Source of the DNA: Pirellulales bacterium
GTDB taxonomy: Bacteria > Planctomycetota > Planctomycetia > Pirellulales > Thermoguttaceae
Assembly: GCA_020846145.1 (NCBI GenBank)
Contig: JADLEL010000076.1
Location: forward strand, 1 to 37,392
DNA: 37,392 nt
Reading direction: 5' to 3'
Positions 36,052 to 37,392 of the stretch are shown in pieces; the stretch's first letter is position 1; the number at the start of each line of letters is the position of its first letter. The notes under the pieces are model-generated. The model saw only the letters and a program-made list of their open reading frames with translations, was not told where the DNA came from and did not search any database. The translations under genes were made by a program, and so were the position numbers.

Positions 36052-36837
36052 CTAATATCTTCGCGGCGAAGCGGGATTGGCAATAATCCGCGTGCCGCCG
36101 GCGGGGGCGGAGGGAGAAGCCGGCGCGGCGTTCGATTGCAGCGCGGCGATCCGCTCGGCCACGAGCGGTTGACGGCCGTCGGCCGCGAGCGAGCGTTGAT
36201 AATTGGTCAAGGCTTGCGGCAGATTGCCCGCCTCTTCCTGAAGTTTGGCCAGCGCCGTCAAGGTTCGGGGATTGTCGTTCTGCACGGCCAGGGCTTCGAT
36301 GAGATGTTCCCGGGCGGCGTTCTTATCGCCGAATTCCTCGCAGAGCCGGGCGAGTTCGACTTTCGCGTCGCCCACTTTCGGCTGTTTCGCCACCCAGCCT
36401 TCGAGCAAGCGGAACGCCTCTTGCGAACGGCCTTGCTCGGCCAACAACACGGCCAAACCGCGATAGCAGGCGGTGTGGTTCTCGTTGCGGTCGAGACAGA
36501 GATTGTAGCAATCTTCGGCCATTTTCAAATCGGCCGGCGAATGGTACTGCTTGCCGATGCGATGGTAGGTCGCCGCCATATTGTAATAGGCGTCGGCGTT
36601 CGACGCATCGGCGTAGGAAGCTTCTTGGAACTCCTTGAGGGCTTCGTTATAGCGCGCTTGCTGGAAAAGCTGCACGCCCTCGGCATTCCGGCCCGATGCC
36701 GTGATGCCGCCGCAACCGGCCGCGAGGGAAAGCATCTCCAAAAGGCAAAAACCGCAAAATAGCAAGCGTCTTGCAGACTTGCCATTTTCCGAAGACGGCC
36801 GAAAATCGCCTCGAATTGCAGATTGATTTTTCGCCAC
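36052..36837 (-). CDS. TPR lipoprotein, 261 aa
   Basis: The N-terminus is basic, then hydrophobic (LLFCGFCLLEMLSLAAGC) with a lipobox LAAGC, so a lipoprotein anchored after cleavage before the Cys near residue 42. The rest holds about five TPR-like helical hairpins (from GVQLFQQARYNEALKEFQEA to LPQALTNYQRSLAA) and a Pro/Ala/Ser-rich tail. Such proteins assemble envelope complexes. The start is a GTG at 36837 with GAGGCG about 10 nt upstream; the long leader before the hydrophobic segment leaves a small chance of a later start. It is 247 nt upstream of the other TPR gene, in the same direction, and may be linked to it functionally. Confidence 0.82.
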   Translation of the reverse strand: MAKNQSAIRGDFRPSSENGKSARRLLFCGFCLLEMLSLAAGCGGITASGRNAEGVQLFQQARYNEALKEFQEASYADASNADAYYNMAATYHRIGKQYHSPADLKMAEDCYNLCLDRNENHTACYRGLAVLLAEQGRSQEAFRLLEGWVAKQPKVGDAKVELARLCEEFGDKNAAREHLIEALAVQNDNPRTLTALAKLQEEAGNLPQALTNYQRSLAADGRQPLVAERIAALQSNAAPASPSAPAGGTRIIANPASPRRY

Positions 36838-37099
36838 GTCGTTCGCGCCTCGCTAATGCCGAAATGCCGGAGGAGACCATTCCCTTGGCGTCCGACGGTT
36901 TTTTGCCATCCGGGAAGGCTAGTTGGCGGAGAATACCCAGAGAGCGATAGAGCGGCAAGAGCAATTTTCCAAAGCCCCCCCGGGGGGTGCGGGACATGAT
37001 TTACGCGCGTTTTTGCTTGGTAAGAATGTCAATAGGAGTTTTTGCGGATTTCCGGTATATTTGGTCTTCGATGGATCGAGGATTGCTAACCCTAAGTTC
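36838..37099. other. Intergenic gap
   Basis: No gene, RNA or repeat is recognised. It holds the upstream region of the TPR lipoprotein gene. Confidence 0.35.
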
Positions 37100-37348
37100 A
37101 TGGAGGACAAGGAGATGGAATCGGAACTGTCGCATCGGGATGCGGAAATCGAACGGTTGAAATCGCGTTTGGCGGAGTTGCCGGTCGAAAAAATACTGGC
37201 GGAAGGGGACGCACGGGGGGGAATCACCTTTGCAATGATCGAGTCGATGGCCCACGAAGCCGGTAAGGATCGGCAATTCAATAACTGTCGTGTTTTCCGT
37301 AGAGTGAAAACATCTGAGGGAACACTAATATCCGCTAATCTCCACTGA
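37100..37348 (+). CDS. Possible small coiled-coil protein, 82 aa
   Basis: From the ATG at 37100 the product has a charged heptad-like stretch (MESELSHRDAEIERLKSRLAELPVEK) then AEGDARGGITFAMIESMAHEAG. The first part looks like real protein. The frame is open upstream to 36923. No good Shine-Dalgarno lies before either ATG (37100, 37115), and the last ten codons are inside a palindromic repeat, so the natural C-terminus may have been replaced by repeat insertion. I do not recognise it. Confidence 0.35.
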   Translation: MEDKEMESELSHRDAEIERLKSRLAELPVEKILAEGDARGGITFAMIESMAHEAGKDRQFNNCRVFRRVKTSEGTLISANLH

Positions 37349-37381
37349 TATTAGTGGTAATCAGTGGAAATTAGTGTTCCC
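37318..37381. repeat. Inverted repeat GGGAACACTAAT family
   Basis: Arms 37318-37333 and 37366-37381 pair with one mismatch (GGGAACACTAATATCC with GGAAATTAGTGTTCCC). The centre contains two more degenerate CACTRAT / ATYAGTG elements, so the block is a nested palindrome. Confidence 0.78.
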
Positions 37382-37392
37382 CTTTGCGGAGC

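Overview
The window looks like a piece of a planctomycete chromosome, probably of the Pirellula type. The evidence is a giant secreted protein with the planctomycete LEPR-like export motif (here LEQRQLL), a BBP7-type outer-membrane protein, a TIGR03032 protein, several TPR and lipoprotein genes, a class II (B12-dependent) ribonucleotide reductase, high GC, and gaps rich in short palindromic repeats. This assignment is inference from protein families; there is no rRNA or other phylogenetic marker in the window. I saw no tRNA, rRNA, CRISPR array or intact insertion sequence.

Layout. 1-5.3 kb (minus strand): nrdJ, a repeat-rich gap, a HAD phosphatase and a small lipoprotein. 5.4-7.2 kb (plus): a 63-aa membrane protein and the tRNA-modifying radical SAM enzyme MiaB. 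7.5-9.9 kb (plus): a compact type II restriction-modification pair with visibly lower GC, whose nuclease is a clear AvaI/BsoBI relative (predicted site CYCGRG). 10.0-13.4 kb (minus): one gene fusing a fatty-acyl-AMP ligase, an acyl carrier domain and a PLP-dependent alpha-oxoamine synthase. 13.8-15.4 kb: a small helical protein (plus) and a BBP7-like protein (minus). 15.8-31.8 kb (minus): a single 16-kb gene for a ~5,330-residue extracellular protein. 32.1-36.8 kb (minus): a TIGR03032 protein, a 13-TPR exported protein and a TPR lipoprotein. The right end has a doubtful small coiled-coil ORF (plus) and another palindromic repeat.

How the genes relate. Most are housekeeping or envelope genes with separate transcription, often with hairpin terminators or palindromes in the gaps. 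The methylase-nuclease pair (4 bp apart) is the only obvious self-contained functional unit and is probably acquired. The ligase-carrier-oxoamine synthase fusion looks like a one-gene activation, tethering and condensation system for an amino-ketone lipid. The giant protein combines about 8 Calx-beta-like repeats, about 33 copies of a GDFVxxW-type repeat, four Ig-like domains, an M8/leishmanolysin-like zinc protease module, six 150-bp FG-GAP-like tandem repeats and a second zinc-protease-like module at its C-terminus.

The most interesting items are the two-protease giant protein, the lipid synthase fusion, the AvaI-like system, and at least five unrelated families of palindromic repeat in the intergenic gaps. 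Two of these palindrome clusters lie just upstream of start codons.
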